From JAOUEA01 sp035249905 (GTDB lineage: Bacteria; Actinomycetota; UBA4738; HRBIN12): a stretch of DNA of 64,000 bases. Location of the stretch: the NCBI GenBank assembly GCA_035249905.1, contig DATFFT010000003.1, positions 5,553-69,552 of the forward strand. The letters are read 5' to 3'. Position numbers and translations under genes: made by a program. Position 1 is the first letter of the stretch; each line of letters begins with the position of its first letter. The notes beneath the pieces were generated by a model that saw nothing but the letters and a program-made list of their open reading frames with translations, did no database searches and was not told where the DNA came from. This document shows, one piece after another, positions 16,592 to 25,264 of this stretch.

Positions 16592-17731
16592 ATGACCGAC
16601 GACGACCTGCGGTTCGAGACGCGCGCGATCCATGCCGGACAGGACCCCGACGCGCCGTACGGCTCCGTGAACGTGCCGATCTACCAGACGTCGACCTACG
16701 CGCAGCCCGAGGTGGGCGCGCCCAAGGTCTGGGACTACGCCCGCGGCGGCAACCCGACGAGGGAGGCCTTCCAGCAGGCCCTCGCCTCCCTCGAGGGTGG
16801 TGAGCGCGGCTTCGCGTTCGCGAGCGGGCTCGGCGCCGAAGCCACCCTCCTGCTTACGCTGGGCCCCGGTGACCACGTGGTGCTCGCCGATGACGTCTAC
16901 GGTGGCACGTACCGGCTGCTGTCGAAGGTGCTGACCGACTGGGGCCTGCGGTTCTCCACCGCCGACCTGCGTGACCCGGCGGCGCTTTCGGCGGCACTCA
17001 CCCCCGCCACGAGGCTGGTATGGATCGAGACCCCCTCGAACCCCCTGCTGAAGATCGTCGACATCGCAGCCGCCTGCGCGATCGCCCACGAGCACGGAGC
17101 GCGCGCGGTCGTGGACAACACCTTCGCGACGCCGGCGCTGCAGCGACCTCTCGCTCTCGGCGCCGACGCGGTCGTCCATAGCGTGACGAAGTACATCGGC
17201 GGACACTCCGACCTGATCGGGGGCGCGATCGTCACGAGCGATGAGGAGTGGATCGAGCGGCTCGGCTTCCTCGTGAACGCGGTCGGGGCCGTGCCGGGCC
17301 CGATGGACAGCTACCTCGCGCTCCGCGGATTGAAGACCTTGGCCGTGCGCATGCGTGCCCACTGCGCGGGGGCGCGAGCGGTCGCGGGATACCTACGGGC
17401 CCACCCGGCGGTCGCCGCCGTGCTGTACCCGGGCTTCGACGACCATCCCGGCCACGACGTCGCCGCCCGGCAGATGCAGGAGTTCGGCGGCATGGTGTCG
17501 TTCCGTGCCGGGTCCGCCGAGAAAGCCATCGACGTCGCTCGGCGCACGCGGCTGTTCTTCCTGGCGGAATCGCTAGGCGGCGTGGAGTCGCTGATCGAGG
17601 TGCCGGGCCCGATGACACATGCGAGCGTCGCCGGCTCTCCCCTCGAGGTTCCGGCCGACCTGGTGCGCCTCTCCGTCGGGATCGAGCACCCCGACGACCT
17701 GATCGAAGACCTCGACCACGCGCTCGCATGA
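16592..17731 (+). CDS. Cystathionine gamma-lyase or gamma-synthase (Cys/Met metabolism PLP enzyme)
   Basis: 379-aa PLP enzyme. Visible marks: RAIHAGQDPD at the start, YARGGNPTREAFQ, FASGLGAEAT, the substrate-binding WIETPSNPLLKIVDI, and the PLP lysine in HSVTKYIGGHSDLIGGA. MetB, MccB and CTH are not separable by sequence alone. Its place in one operon with a Bateman-type cystathionine beta-synthase argues for gamma-lyase (cystathionine to cysteine), completing reverse transsulfuration. ATG at 16592 with GAGGAGAG about 6 nt upstream. Confidence 0.9.
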   Translation: MTDDDLRFETRAIHAGQDPDAPYGSVNVPIYQTSTYAQPEVGAPKVWDYARGGNPTREAFQQALASLEGGERGFAFASGLGAEATLLLTLGPGDHVVLADDVYGGTYRLLSKVLTDWGLRFSTADLRDPAALSAALTPATRLVWIETPSNPLLKIVDIAAACAIAHEHGARAVVDNTFATPALQRPLALGADAVVHSVTKYIGGHSDLIGGAIVTSDEEWIERLGFLVNAVGAVPGPMDSYLALRGLKTLAVRMRAHCAGARAVAGYLRAHPAVAAVLYPGFDDHPGHDVAARQMQEFGGMVSFRAGSAEKAIDVARRTRLFFLAESLGGVESLIEVPGPMTHASVAGSPLEVPADLVRLSVGIEHPDDLIEDLDHALA

Positions 17732-17759
17732 CCTGCGTCTCGATCCTGCAGTCTCGCGA

Positions 17760-17765
17760 TACGGT
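17760..17765 (+). promoter_or_regulatory. -10 box TACGGT before the PQQ-type dehydrogenase
   Basis: TACGGT lies 6 nt before the ATG at 17772, matching the leaderless pattern; no Shine-Dalgarno is present. Confidence 0.45.
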
Positions 17766-17771
17766 CGATGC

Positions 17772-18992
17772 ATGCGACGCGCCTTCGTCTTGGTCGTATC
17801 GGCCCTGTTCGCCTCGGCCACCGTCGGCGCCGCCGAGGCGACGGCCGATGAGCCCCAACCGTTCCTCGAGGGCCTCGCGTTCCCGACGAACATGGCGTTC
17901 GCACCCGACGGGACCTTGTTCTTCGCCGAGAAGGAGACGGGGAACCTCCGGGTCGTGACACCCGACGGCACCCTGCTCCGGCGGCCGTTCGTGACGCTCG
18001 ACGTGATACCCGACGCGGAGCGGGGCCTGCTGGGGGTCGCGGTCCACCCCGACTTCGAACGGGACCCCTGGGTGTACCTCTACCTCTCGGATCGGACGGA
18101 CGGTCGGAACCGGCTCGTGCGGGTGCGGGCCGCCGGCGCCGTCGCCGCCGGTGCGCCGGAAGCCCTGCTCGACGGCCTCAGCGCAGCCGCCGGCTACCAC
18201 AACGGCGGCGATCTCGCGTTCGGCACCGATGGCACCCTGTTCATCGCGGTGGGCGAGGCGCACGATCCCGACCACGCCCAGGACGCAGGCGACATCGGAG
18301 GAAAGGTGCTTCGCCTCACCGCGGACGGCGAGGTTCCGGCCGACAACCCCTTCGGGCCGCAGAACCCCGCCTGGTCGATCGGGCACCGGAACCCGTTCGG
18401 GCTCTGCGTCGATCCTGCGACCGGAGCGCTCTGGGAGACGGAGAACGGACCGGACCGCGACGACGAGGTGAACCTGATCGAGGCAGGCGCCAACTACGGG
18501 TGGCCGATCGTCACGGGCGCTGCGGCAGACGAGCACTTCAGCGACCCCGTCGTCGTCTTCCCGGAGCCGATCGCCATCACGGGGTGCTCCGTCGTCGGCG
18601 ACCACGTCTGGTTCGGCTCGTTCGACGGGCGATTGTGGCGCCTGCGGACCGACGGCTCCGGTTCGGCCCAGGCCCGGCAGGTCGCCACGTTCACCGCGGG
18701 CGTGACCGATGTGGCGCTGGCCCCTGACGGCGACCTCTACGTCGCGACCGCCGATTCCATCTGGACGGTCGCGGGGCCGGCCGAGACCTCGCCGTCGGCA
18801 TCCGCCACCCCTGCGACGACTCCGCCCACGGTGTCTGCGACGCCGTCGCCTCGCCCGGTTTCCTCGGCCGACGAGGGCACCTCGGCGCGCACATGGATCG
18901 CCGCCGGTGCGTTCGTCGTGCTCGCCGGCGCGCTGTGGGCCCGGTTCGCCGCGGGCCGGCGACTCCGGCGCCGTCCCGGGCATCGGGAGTGA
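17772..18992 (+). CDS. Secreted PQQ-dependent sugar dehydrogenase-like beta-propeller, membrane-anchored
   Basis: 406 aa. Signal peptide at residues 1-26, then a six-bladed propeller of the soluble glucose/sorbosone dehydrogenase (GSDH, YliI) family: GLAFPTNMAFAPDG, RGLLGVAVHPDF, YHNGGDLAFGTDGTLFIA with the catalytic His, and IGHRNPFGLCVDP. The C-terminus has a Ser/Thr/Pro-rich linker (about residues 335-375), one membrane helix and a positively charged end, so the enzyme is tethered outside the membrane. The electron acceptor and sugar are unknown, and PQQ synthesis genes are not in view. Confidence 0.85.
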   Translation: MRRAFVLVVSALFASATVGAAEATADEPQPFLEGLAFPTNMAFAPDGTLFFAEKETGNLRVVTPDGTLLRRPFVTLDVIPDAERGLLGVAVHPDFERDPWVYLYLSDRTDGRNRLVRVRAAGAVAAGAPEALLDGLSAAAGYHNGGDLAFGTDGTLFIAVGEAHDPDHAQDAGDIGGKVLRLTADGEVPADNPFGPQNPAWSIGHRNPFGLCVDPATGALWETENGPDRDDEVNLIEAGANYGWPIVTGAAADEHFSDPVVVFPEPIAITGCSVVGDHVWFGSFDGRLWRLRTDGSGSAQARQVATFTAGVTDVALAPDGDLYVATADSIWTVAGPAETSPSASATPATTPPTVSATPSPRPVSSADEGTSARTWIAAGAFVVLAGALWARFAAGRRLRRRPGHRE

Positions 18993-19018
18993 GCGCGAGG
19001 CGGTTCGAGGCTACGCGG

Positions 19019-19183
19019 CTACCCCTTCGGTCGCTTCATGTAGGCCACCGTCGAGACCGCCCCCGTGGGTGTGGGCTGCGCCACCACCGAGATGAGCTCC
19101 CACCCGTCGTCGCCGAACGTGTTGAGGATCTCTCCCGGGTTGTGCTCGAGCAGCGGAGCGACGAAGTACTCCCACGCGGTCAT
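19019..19183 (-). CDS. DUF4177-family small protein
   Basis: 54-aa protein with the DUF4177 pattern: WEYFVAPL at the start, GDDGWELISVV in the middle and YMKRPKG at the end. Function unknown; such proteins are often encoded beside unrelated operons in Actinomycetota. The ATG overlaps the stop of the CoA-binding gene (ATGA) and has GGGAGGAG about 6 nt upstream. Confidence 0.8.
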   Translation of the reverse strand: MTAWEYFVAPLLEHNPGEILNTFGDDGWELISVVAQPTPTGAVSTVAYMKRPKG

Positions 19184-19626
19184 TCGCTCTCCTCCCGTTG
19201 CAGTCGGATGTCGGTGGCCCTGATGCACACGCCCATGATCACGTCGAGCCCACCCTCGGTCGCGATGCGGTAGGCCTCGTCGCTCACGATGCCATCCTGC
19301 AGCCACAGCACCTTCGCTCCGATCGCCACCGCGTCGCGCGCAACCTCAGCAGTCTCCTCGGCCCTGCGGAAGACGTCGACCACGTCGATCCGGATGTCGT
19401 CGGGGATGTCGCGCAGCGAGGGATACGCCTGCTCGCCGAGCACCTCGGTCTCCCGCGGGTTCACCGGCACGATGCGGTAGCCGCGGCGCTGCAGGTACGT
19501 GGCCACATCGAGCGATGGCCGGCCGGGTTTCGACGACAGCCCGACGACGGCGATCGTGCGCGCCTCGCCGAGCAGTATGCGGAGCTCCCGGTCCTCCGGG
19601 ACAACGGCGTTCACGGCATCGGCCAC
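19180..19626 (-). CDS. CoA-binding domain protein (YccU type)
   Basis: 148-aa Rossmann-fold protein of the CoA_binding_2 family. Visible: TIAVVGLSSKPGRPSLDVA (nucleotide loop), YRIVPVNPRE, IDVVDVFRRAEE, and KVLWLQDGIVS followed by MGVCI at the end. Stand-alone members bind CoA or acyl-CoA; the role is unknown. GTG 19626 has AAGGAG 5 nt upstream and lies inside the last codons of the Nudix gene; the frame could also open further upstream. Confidence 0.82.
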   Translation of the reverse strand: MADAVNAVVPEDRELRILLGEARTIAVVGLSSKPGRPSLDVATYLQRRGYRIVPVNPRETEVLGEQAYPSLRDIPDDIRIDVVDVFRRAEETAEVARDAVAIGAKVLWLQDGIVSDEAYRIATEGGLDVIMGVCIRATDIRLQREESE

Positions 19627-20192
19627 GTCGTCTCCTTCCTGATCGTCTCGAGCAGCGTGTGGAGCATCCACCCCGTCGCACCCCAGACGGTATGCCCGTC
19701 GAGCTCGTAGGCGAACCCACGCCAGACGCTACCGCCGGGCCGGTCGTGGGACACCCGCTGCTCCGCCAGCGCGAGTCGCTCGAGGCCGAAGACGAGCACC
19801 TCGTCGATCTCTGCCTCGTTCACGGTGAACCCCGGCGCGTGATCGACCGTGCCGACGAAGGGCACCACCAGGATGCCGGTGACGAACGTATGCACGGCAG
19901 GCAGGGCGCCGAGCACCCTCGGCGTGGAGGGGTCGAGGCCGATCTCCTCGTGTGCTTCCCGTAGGGCCGTCTCCGCCAGCGTCTCCCCGGGCTCCTGCAG
20001 CCCACCGGGGAACGAGATCTCACCCGCGTGGCGCGACAGCGCGGCCGAGCGGACGGTGAGGATCATCGATGGCTCGGGCTCGAGCACGATCGGAGCCAGG
20101 ACGGCGGCGAGCCGATCCCCGGCCCCGAGGACGGGCGAAGGATCGGGGTCGAGGGCTGCCGCGAGCGACGCCGTTGCGTCTGCGTGTAGCAT
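19611..20192 (-). CDS. Nudix hydrolase, CoA pyrophosphatase (NudL) type
   Basis: 193-aa Nudix enzyme. The Nudix box is complete: GGLQEPGETLAETALREAHE followed by EIGL (about residues 63-86). Upstream, LSRHAGEISFPGG is the UPF0035 signature of CoA pyrophosphatases, which split CoA to phosphopantetheine and 3',5'-ADP. It precedes a CoA-binding protein, which fits a CoA-related role. Its ATG complement is part of the -10 box of the divergent M20 gene, and only 8 bp separate the two start codons. Confidence 0.88.
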   Translation of the reverse strand: MLHADATASLAAALDPDPSPVLGAGDRLAAVLAPIVLEPEPSMILTVRSAALSRHAGEISFPGGLQEPGETLAETALREAHEEIGLDPSTPRVLGALPAVHTFVTGILVVPFVGTVDHAPGFTVNEAEIDEVLVFGLERLALAEQRVSHDRPGGSVWRGFAYELDGHTVWGATGWMLHTLLETIRKETTWPMP

Positions 20193-20206
20193 CCCGCGCC
20201 ATGGTA
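20187..20206. promoter_or_regulatory. Interlocked divergent leaderless promoters (TAGCAT / TACCAT)
   Basis: Plus strand: TAGCAT (20187-20192), 8 nt, then ATG 20201 of the M20 peptidase. Minus strand: TACCAT (20206-20201), 8 nt, then ATG 20192 of the Nudix gene. Each -10 box contains the other gene's start codon read on the opposite strand, so the two polymerase sites must exclude each other. Confidence 0.5.
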
Positions 20207-21391
20207 GAGGAGGCCGTGCTCGACGCCGTCGCCGCCGCCGTCGACCCCGACGAGTTGCTGGCCTTCGCCCGAGCCCTGATCGCCGCGAAGAGCGAGAACC
20301 CCGGAGGCACCGAGGACGAGGCCGCGGGCGTCGCCAGCGAGATCCTCACGGGATGCGGTGCCGAGCCGACGATCGTGAGATCGGACGCGGGGCGTCCGAG
20401 CGTGGTGGCGGCCGTCGGATCGACCGATGGAGGGCCGAGCCTCGCATGGAACGGACATCTCGACGTCGTGCCCGCTGGATCGCTCGACACGTGGCGACAT
20501 GATCCCTGGGCCGGCGTCGTCGACGACGAGGGCTCCCTCGTCGGACGCGGGGCCTCGGACATGAAGGGACCGGTCGCGGCCGCCCTCGCCGCCGGAACCG
20601 CGCTCCGCAGGGTCGGCGTGCCGCTCACGGGCTCGCTCGTGTTCCACCTCGCCGCCGATGAAGAGCACGCGGGCGTGCACGGCAGCCGCGTGTTGTGGGA
20701 ACGAGGGCTGCTCACCCAGCAGGCCGCGATCGTCGGCGAGCCCAGCGACCTGCAGGTCGGCCTCGCCGAGCGCGGAGGGGGATGGTTCACCGCCACGTCG
20801 TACGGGAAGGCCGCACACGGGTCCCAGCCTCACCGCGGCGTGAACGCGATCACGTCGATGGCGCGGTTCCTGCTGCGCCTCCCCGAGGTGTTGCCCGACC
20901 GCGAACATCCGCTCGTCGGACGCCCCACGGTCAACGCGGCGACGATCTCGGGGGGCAGCGCTCCCAACGTCGTGCCGGACCGGTGCGAGGTCGCGATCGA
21001 TCGCCGGATCGTGCCCGGCGAGACCGACCCGGACGAGGTGCGGGCCCCCTTCGTCGCCCTGGTCGAGGCGCTGCGTGCCGAGCACCCCGAGGTCGAGATC
21101 GACGTCTCGCTCCGCGAATGGACCGAGGCGGCCGAGGCGTCTCCCGACACCGAGATCGCCCGTGTCGCCGTCGACGCGTTGGAGGCGGTGACGGGGTCGC
21201 GTCCCCCCTTCGTGGGGTTCACCGGCATCACCGACGCGCGCTTCTACATCAACCAGGCGGAGATCCCGACGGTGATCTGCGGGCCGGGCTCGCTCACCGT
21301 CGCCCACACGGCGAACGAATGGGTGAAGGTCGACGAGCTCGTGGCCGGCGCCAGGGCGTACGCGAGGATGTTCGCCGCGTTCCTCGCGTGA
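20201..21391 (+). CDS. M20-family metallopeptidase (ArgE/DapE/CPG2-like deacylase)
   Basis: 396-aa two-zinc amidohydrolase. Ligands appear in order: NGHLDVVPAG (His, Asp), the bridging Asp in GRGASDMKG, the Glu pair in AADEEHAG, EPSD, and the distal His in VAHTANEWV. The lid domain is about residues 180-290. The family includes acetylornithine deacetylase, succinyl-diaminopimelate desuccinylase and carboxypeptidase G2; nothing in the neighbourhood selects among them. ATG 20201 has no ribosome site and a -10 box 8 nt upstream. Confidence 0.85.
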   Translation: MVEEAVLDAVAAAVDPDELLAFARALIAAKSENPGGTEDEAAGVASEILTGCGAEPTIVRSDAGRPSVVAAVGSTDGGPSLAWNGHLDVVPAGSLDTWRHDPWAGVVDDEGSLVGRGASDMKGPVAAALAAGTALRRVGVPLTGSLVFHLAADEEHAGVHGSRVLWERGLLTQQAAIVGEPSDLQVGLAERGGGWFTATSYGKAAHGSQPHRGVNAITSMARFLLRLPEVLPDREHPLVGRPTVNAATISGGSAPNVVPDRCEVAIDRRIVPGETDPDEVRAPFVALVEALRAEHPEVEIDVSLREWTEAAEASPDTEIARVAVDALEAVTGSRPPFVGFTGITDARFYINQAEIPTVICGPGSLTVAHTANEWVKVDELVAGARAYARMFAAFLA

Positions 21392-21424
21392 GATCACGCG
21401 CTTCGCGTTCGGCCTCCCGCGACG

Positions 21425-21430
21425 TATCCT
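21425..21430 (+). promoter_or_regulatory. -10 box TATCCT before the A-type Fe-S carrier gene
   Basis: TATCCT is followed by 8 nt and the ATG at 21439. The spacer GGAAGGCG could also act as a weak ribosome site if transcription starts earlier. Confidence 0.45.
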
Positions 21431-21438
21431 GGAAGGCG

Positions 21439-21786
21439 ATGGACACCGCGACGACTCCACCGATCGTCGTCACCGAGGCCGCCGCCACGAAAGCACGCGC
21501 GCTGGCCGAGCGCGACGGACGCCCCGGCGCCGCCCTGCGCGTGCGCGTGACCGCCGGCGGTTGCTCCGGCTTCAGCTACGAGCTGACGCTCGAGGACGCC
21601 CCGGCCGACGACGATCACGTGGTGGACGGTCCGGGCGGCTTCCGGGTGCTCGTCGACCCCGCGAGCGTGCCGATCGTCGCCGGCTCCACGCTCGAGTTCA
21701 ACGACTCGATGCTGGGCGGCGGCCTGAAGATGGTGAACCCGCAGGTCAAGCACGAGTGCGCGTGCGGGGAATCCTTCAGCATCTAG
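21439..21786 (+). CDS. erpA: A-type iron-sulfur carrier (ErpA/IscA/HesB)
   Basis: 115-aa protein that carries or inserts Fe-S clusters into target enzymes. The three cluster cysteines are present: one in TAGGCSGFSYEL (about residue 42) and two in HECACGESF near the C-terminus (CxC). The NDSMLGGGLKMVNPQ stretch is diagnostic of the family. It stands just before a [4Fe-4S] flavoprotein gene with its own promoter; that may be a client, by inference. Confidence 0.92.
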   Translation: MDTATTPPIVVTEAAATKARALAERDGRPGAALRVRVTAGGCSGFSYELTLEDAPADDDHVVDGPGGFRVLVDPASVPIVAGSTLEFNDSMLGGGLKMVNPQVKHECACGESFSI

Positions 21787-21841
21787 AAGAGCGTCCCCTC
21801 GTCGACGGGCGTCCGCAACCGGACCCCACGACGACGTCAGC

Positions 21842-21847
21842 TATGCT
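21842..21847 (+). promoter_or_regulatory. -10 box TATGCT, leaderless start of the FrhB-like gene
   Basis: TATGCT lies 7 nt before the ATG at 21855; there is no Shine-Dalgarno. Confidence 0.5.
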
Positions 21848-21854
21848 GCAGTCG

Positions 21855-22985
21855 ATGCCCGCCCCTGCAGACAAGACACAGTGGAAGCATCTCTACGACG
21901 AGGTCGTCACGACCGGCTTGTGCACGGGATGCACCGCCTGCATCGTCGCGTGCCCCTTCCACGTGCTGGGCTATGAGGACGACCTTCCTGTGCAGCTGCA
22001 GGACGAGGGGCCCGATCATTGCTCCCACGGCGACAAGGGGTGCTCGCTCTGCACGCTCGCGTGTCCGCGGTTCCGGGATTGGGAATCGGAGATCGACACG
22101 ACCCTGTTCGGCATGGCCCGCACGCCCGACGAGGTGATCGGCAAGCACCGCGAGATCGTGCTCGCCCGTGCGGCCGATCCCGAGATGCTGATGAACGGCC
22201 AGGACGGCGGCGTGGTGTCCGCGCTGCTGATCTGGGGACTGCGAACCGGGCAGATCGACGGGGCCTGTACGTCGAAGCTCTCGGACGAGAGCCCCTGGGA
22301 CGCGGAGCCCACGGTGGTGACCGATGCGCGAGGCGTGCTCGACACCGCCGGCTCGCGGTACACCTACTCGGCGAACCCGCTCGCGCTCCTGCAGGCGGCC
22401 GAGATGGGTCTGTCGAACGTGGCGCTCGTCGGCATGAGCTGCCAGGCGAGCGTCACCGGTTCCATGGAAGCCCGCAGGGTGAACAAGTGGCGGAGGAAGA
22501 TCGCCTGGACGTTCGGGCTGCTCTGCTCGAAGACGTTCACCTACGACGGCCTCATGGTGCAGATCGCTCAGGAGGAGCTCGGCCTCGATCTCGATCATCT
22601 TGCCCGGGTGAACGTGAAGGGCAAGCTGCTGTTCTACACCGACGAGGGCGACGAGATCACCTACTCGTTGAAGGACGCGCACCGGTTCACCAGGCCGGGC
22701 TGCTTGCGGTGCCCCGACTTCGCCGCGGAGCACGCCGACATCTCCTTCGGTGGTCTGGGCCAGTCCGACGGTTGGACGCTCACGATCGTGCGGACCGATC
22801 GAGGCGCCGAGATCTGGGAGCGAGCGCTCGCCGAGGGCATCGTGCAGGCCCGGCCCGCGTCCGAGGATCCCAAGGCCGTCGAGCTCATGTTCAAGCTGGC
22901 GGCGAAGTCCCGTGAGCGGTGGCCCGAAGCCGGCGAGATCGCCTCCGCCGGAACCTCACCCGGCTTGATCCCCCATCCGGCCTAG
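21855..22985 (+). CDS. Coenzyme F420 hydrogenase/dehydrogenase beta subunit (FrhB)-like Fe-S flavoprotein
   Basis: 376-aa protein. The N-terminus has two cysteine clusters like a bacterial ferredoxin domain: CTGCTACIVACP (about residues 23-34) and GCSLCTLACP (about 62-71). Residues about 100-340 match the FrhB/FdhB N- and C-terminal domains, with NGQDGGVVSALLIWGL, a conserved MSCQAS and a further cysteine pair in GCLRCPDFAAE. Relatives oxidise or reduce F420 or act on other deazaflavin/flavin partners. It stands alone, without hydrogenase or formate dehydrogenase partners, so its substrate is unknown. Cytosolic. Confidence 0.85.
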   Translation: MPAPADKTQWKHLYDEVVTTGLCTGCTACIVACPFHVLGYEDDLPVQLQDEGPDHCSHGDKGCSLCTLACPRFRDWESEIDTTLFGMARTPDEVIGKHREIVLARAADPEMLMNGQDGGVVSALLIWGLRTGQIDGACTSKLSDESPWDAEPTVVTDARGVLDTAGSRYTYSANPLALLQAAEMGLSNVALVGMSCQASVTGSMEARRVNKWRRKIAWTFGLLCSKTFTYDGLMVQIAQEELGLDLDHLARVNVKGKLLFYTDEGDEITYSLKDAHRFTRPGCLRCPDFAAEHADISFGGLGQSDGWTLTIVRTDRGAEIWERALAEGIVQARPASEDPKAVELMFKLAAKSRERWPEAGEIASAGTSPGLIPHPA

Positions 22986-23094
22986 TCCGGGCGACCGTCT
23001 ACACCCCGGTCCGAGACCGTCCGATAGACGTCGTGTGGACGCTGCCCGGCGCCCTGCGGCCACACGCGGCCGGCCTTCGGGACGAGGAGACGAG

Positions 23095-25251
23095 ATGGAC
23101 GTGGTGCGCGCGGCCCCCGATGCCGCCTCGCGGCAGGGCGCTGTGCTCGAGGCCGTGGCGTTCGCCGCCGAGCGGCTGCTCCTCGCGGCGGACTGGCGAA
23201 CCGCGGCGGACGAGGTGCTCGCTCACATGGGGTTCGCTGCGGGCGTTTCGCGCTCCTACGTGATCGAGAACCGGGCCGACACCGGAGGCGGTGATCCGGG
23301 CACGATCCGGCACGAGTGGCACACCCCGAACACGGGAGCCGGGCCGCCGGATCCGACCCCTCAGGCGGTGTCCCGGGACGCGATGCCCGCCCGATGGGCC
23401 GCGTTGCACGCCCGCGGCGAGTCGATCGTGGGCAAGGTCGCCGACCTGCCCGCTGCCGAGAGGCCGTGGCTGACGGCGAGGGGGGTGCAAGCGGTCGCCG
23501 AACATCCCATCTTCGTCGGCGACGAATGGTGGGGCGCGATCGGCTTCCACGACTGCGAGCGGGAACGCGTGTGGGGGTCGGAGCTCGATGCGCTGCGGGC
23601 TGCGGCGACCGTGATCGGCGCCGCGGTCACCCGGCAGCGGATCGAAGGCGAGCGGCGCAGGGCGGAACAACGGTGGCGGCAGGTGATCGAACACATCCCT
23701 GCGGTCACCTACACCGATGTGGTGGCCGGCCCCGGCGACGTGCGCATGGAATTCGTGAGCCCGCAGATCCGCACGATCCTCGGCTACGACCCGCAGCGCT
23801 TCCTCGACGACCCGGCCTTCTGGTTCAGCCTGATCCACCCCGACGACCTTGCCCGGCTCGAGTCGTCGGGCATCCTCGAGGCCGCGGACGTCGGGACGTT
23901 CGACGAGGTGTACCGCATGCGAGCGGCCGACGGCGCGGATCGATGGATCCACGACACGTCGACCCCGGTGTTCCGCGATGACGGAAGCCTCGACCACTTC
24001 CTCGGGTTCATGATCGACATCACGGAACGCATGCGGGCCCAGGAGCTCGTCCGCGAGGCCGAGGAGCGATATCGGCTGCTGGTGGAGCGAACCCCGGCGG
24101 TCACGTACACCGCGACGATCGCCGACCTGTACGACCCCGGGTCGGTGACCGCGTACATGAGCCCGCAGATCGAGCGGCTGCTGGGCTACCCGCTCGGATC
24201 CTGGCAGCGGCCCGGCTTCTGGCGCGAGGTACTGCATCCCGATGACCTCGGCGCGGTCATGGCCGAGCGGGAGCGGACCAACGCCTCGGGCGAGCCGTAT
24301 CGGCAGGAGTACCGCTTGATCGCCGCCGACGCCAGGATGGTCTGGATCCACGACGAGTCCGTGGTGGTGCAGGATGCGCACGGCGGATCCGCGTACCGGC
24401 AGGGCGTGATGCTCGACATCACCGAACGGAAGGAGTCGCAGGCGCATCTGGAACGAGCGCTCGACGTCGAGCGCGAGGCCGCCCAGCGACTGCGATCGCT
24501 GGACGAGATGAAGAACACGTTCCTGCAGGCCGTCTCCCACGACCTCCGCACGCCGCTCGCGGCGATCCTCGGCCTCGCGATCACCCTCGAGCGAGGCGAT
24601 GTCGCGCTCGATGAGACCGACGCCCGCGATCTCGCCGGGCGCATCGCCGCCAACGCTCGGCGCCTCGAACGGCTCGTGACGAACCTGCTCGACATGGACC
24701 GGCTGGCTCGCGGCATCGTCTCCCCACAGCTCGACGAGACCGACGTCGGCGCCCTCGTGGGCCGGGTGGCGGCCGAGTCGGAGCTCGTTCCCTACGACCG
24801 CCTCGTGATGCAGCTGGCCACGGTCGTCCAGCCGATCGACGCGGCGAAGGTCGAACGCATCGTCGAGAACCTGCTCGCCAACGCCGTACGGCATGCGTCG
24901 GCAACCGCCACCGTCTGGGTGCGCGTGGAGCCCGATCCGTCCGGCGTCGTGATCGCGATCGAGGACGATGGTCCGGGGGTGCCCGAAGAGCTCCGCGAGA
25001 CGATCTTCGAGCCGTTCCGGCAGGGTCCGAATGCCCCGCGACACTCCCCCGGCGTCGGCGTCGGACTGACGCTCGTCCACCGGTTCGCCGAGCTTCAGGG
25101 GGGCCGGGCCTGGGTGCAGGAGCGGCGAGGAGGGGGCGCCTCCTTCCGGGTCTTCCTACCCTCCGAACCGGTGGGCGACGTGCCGCCTGCCGACGACTCC
25201 CTCGGCCAGGGCGCGCTCGGACTGCTCCCCGCCGAACCCCCGGCAGGCTGA
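23095..25251 (+). CDS. Orphan GAF-PAS-PAS sensor histidine kinase
   Basis: 718-aa soluble kinase with no membrane segment. Order: GAF-like domain (about residues 15-185), PAS 1 (about 195-315, ending in GFMIDITERM), PAS 2 (about 320-450, ending in GVMLDITERK), a short coiled coil, HisKA (about 470-535) with the phospho-His in AVSHDLRTPLAAI, and HATPase_c (about 580-700) with NLLANAVRHA, EDDGPGVP and GVGVGLTLVH. Autophosphorylation is expected. No response regulator is adjacent; the orphan receivers at 12-14 kb are possible partners. ATG 23095 with GAGGAGA 4-5 nt upstream. Confidence 0.9.
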   Translation: MDVVRAAPDAASRQGAVLEAVAFAAERLLLAADWRTAADEVLAHMGFAAGVSRSYVIENRADTGGGDPGTIRHEWHTPNTGAGPPDPTPQAVSRDAMPARWAALHARGESIVGKVADLPAAERPWLTARGVQAVAEHPIFVGDEWWGAIGFHDCERERVWGSELDALRAAATVIGAAVTRQRIEGERRRAEQRWRQVIEHIPAVTYTDVVAGPGDVRMEFVSPQIRTILGYDPQRFLDDPAFWFSLIHPDDLARLESSGILEAADVGTFDEVYRMRAADGADRWIHDTSTPVFRDDGSLDHFLGFMIDITERMRAQELVREAEERYRLLVERTPAVTYTATIADLYDPGSVTAYMSPQIERLLGYPLGSWQRPGFWREVLHPDDLGAVMAERERTNASGEPYRQEYRLIAADARMVWIHDESVVVQDAHGGSAYRQGVMLDITERKESQAHLERALDVEREAAQRLRSLDEMKNTFLQAVSHDLRTPLAAILGLAITLERGDVALDETDARDLAGRIAANARRLERLVTNLLDMDRLARGIVSPQLDETDVGALVGRVAAESELVPYDRLVMQLATVVQPIDAAKVERIVENLLANAVRHASATATVWVRVEPDPSGVVIAIEDDGPGVPEELRETIFEPFRQGPNAPRHSPGVGVGLTLVHRFAELQGGRAWVQERRGGGASFRVFLPSEPVGDVPPADDSLGQGALGLLPAEPPAG

Positions 25252-25264
25252 GACGCTCCCTGCC

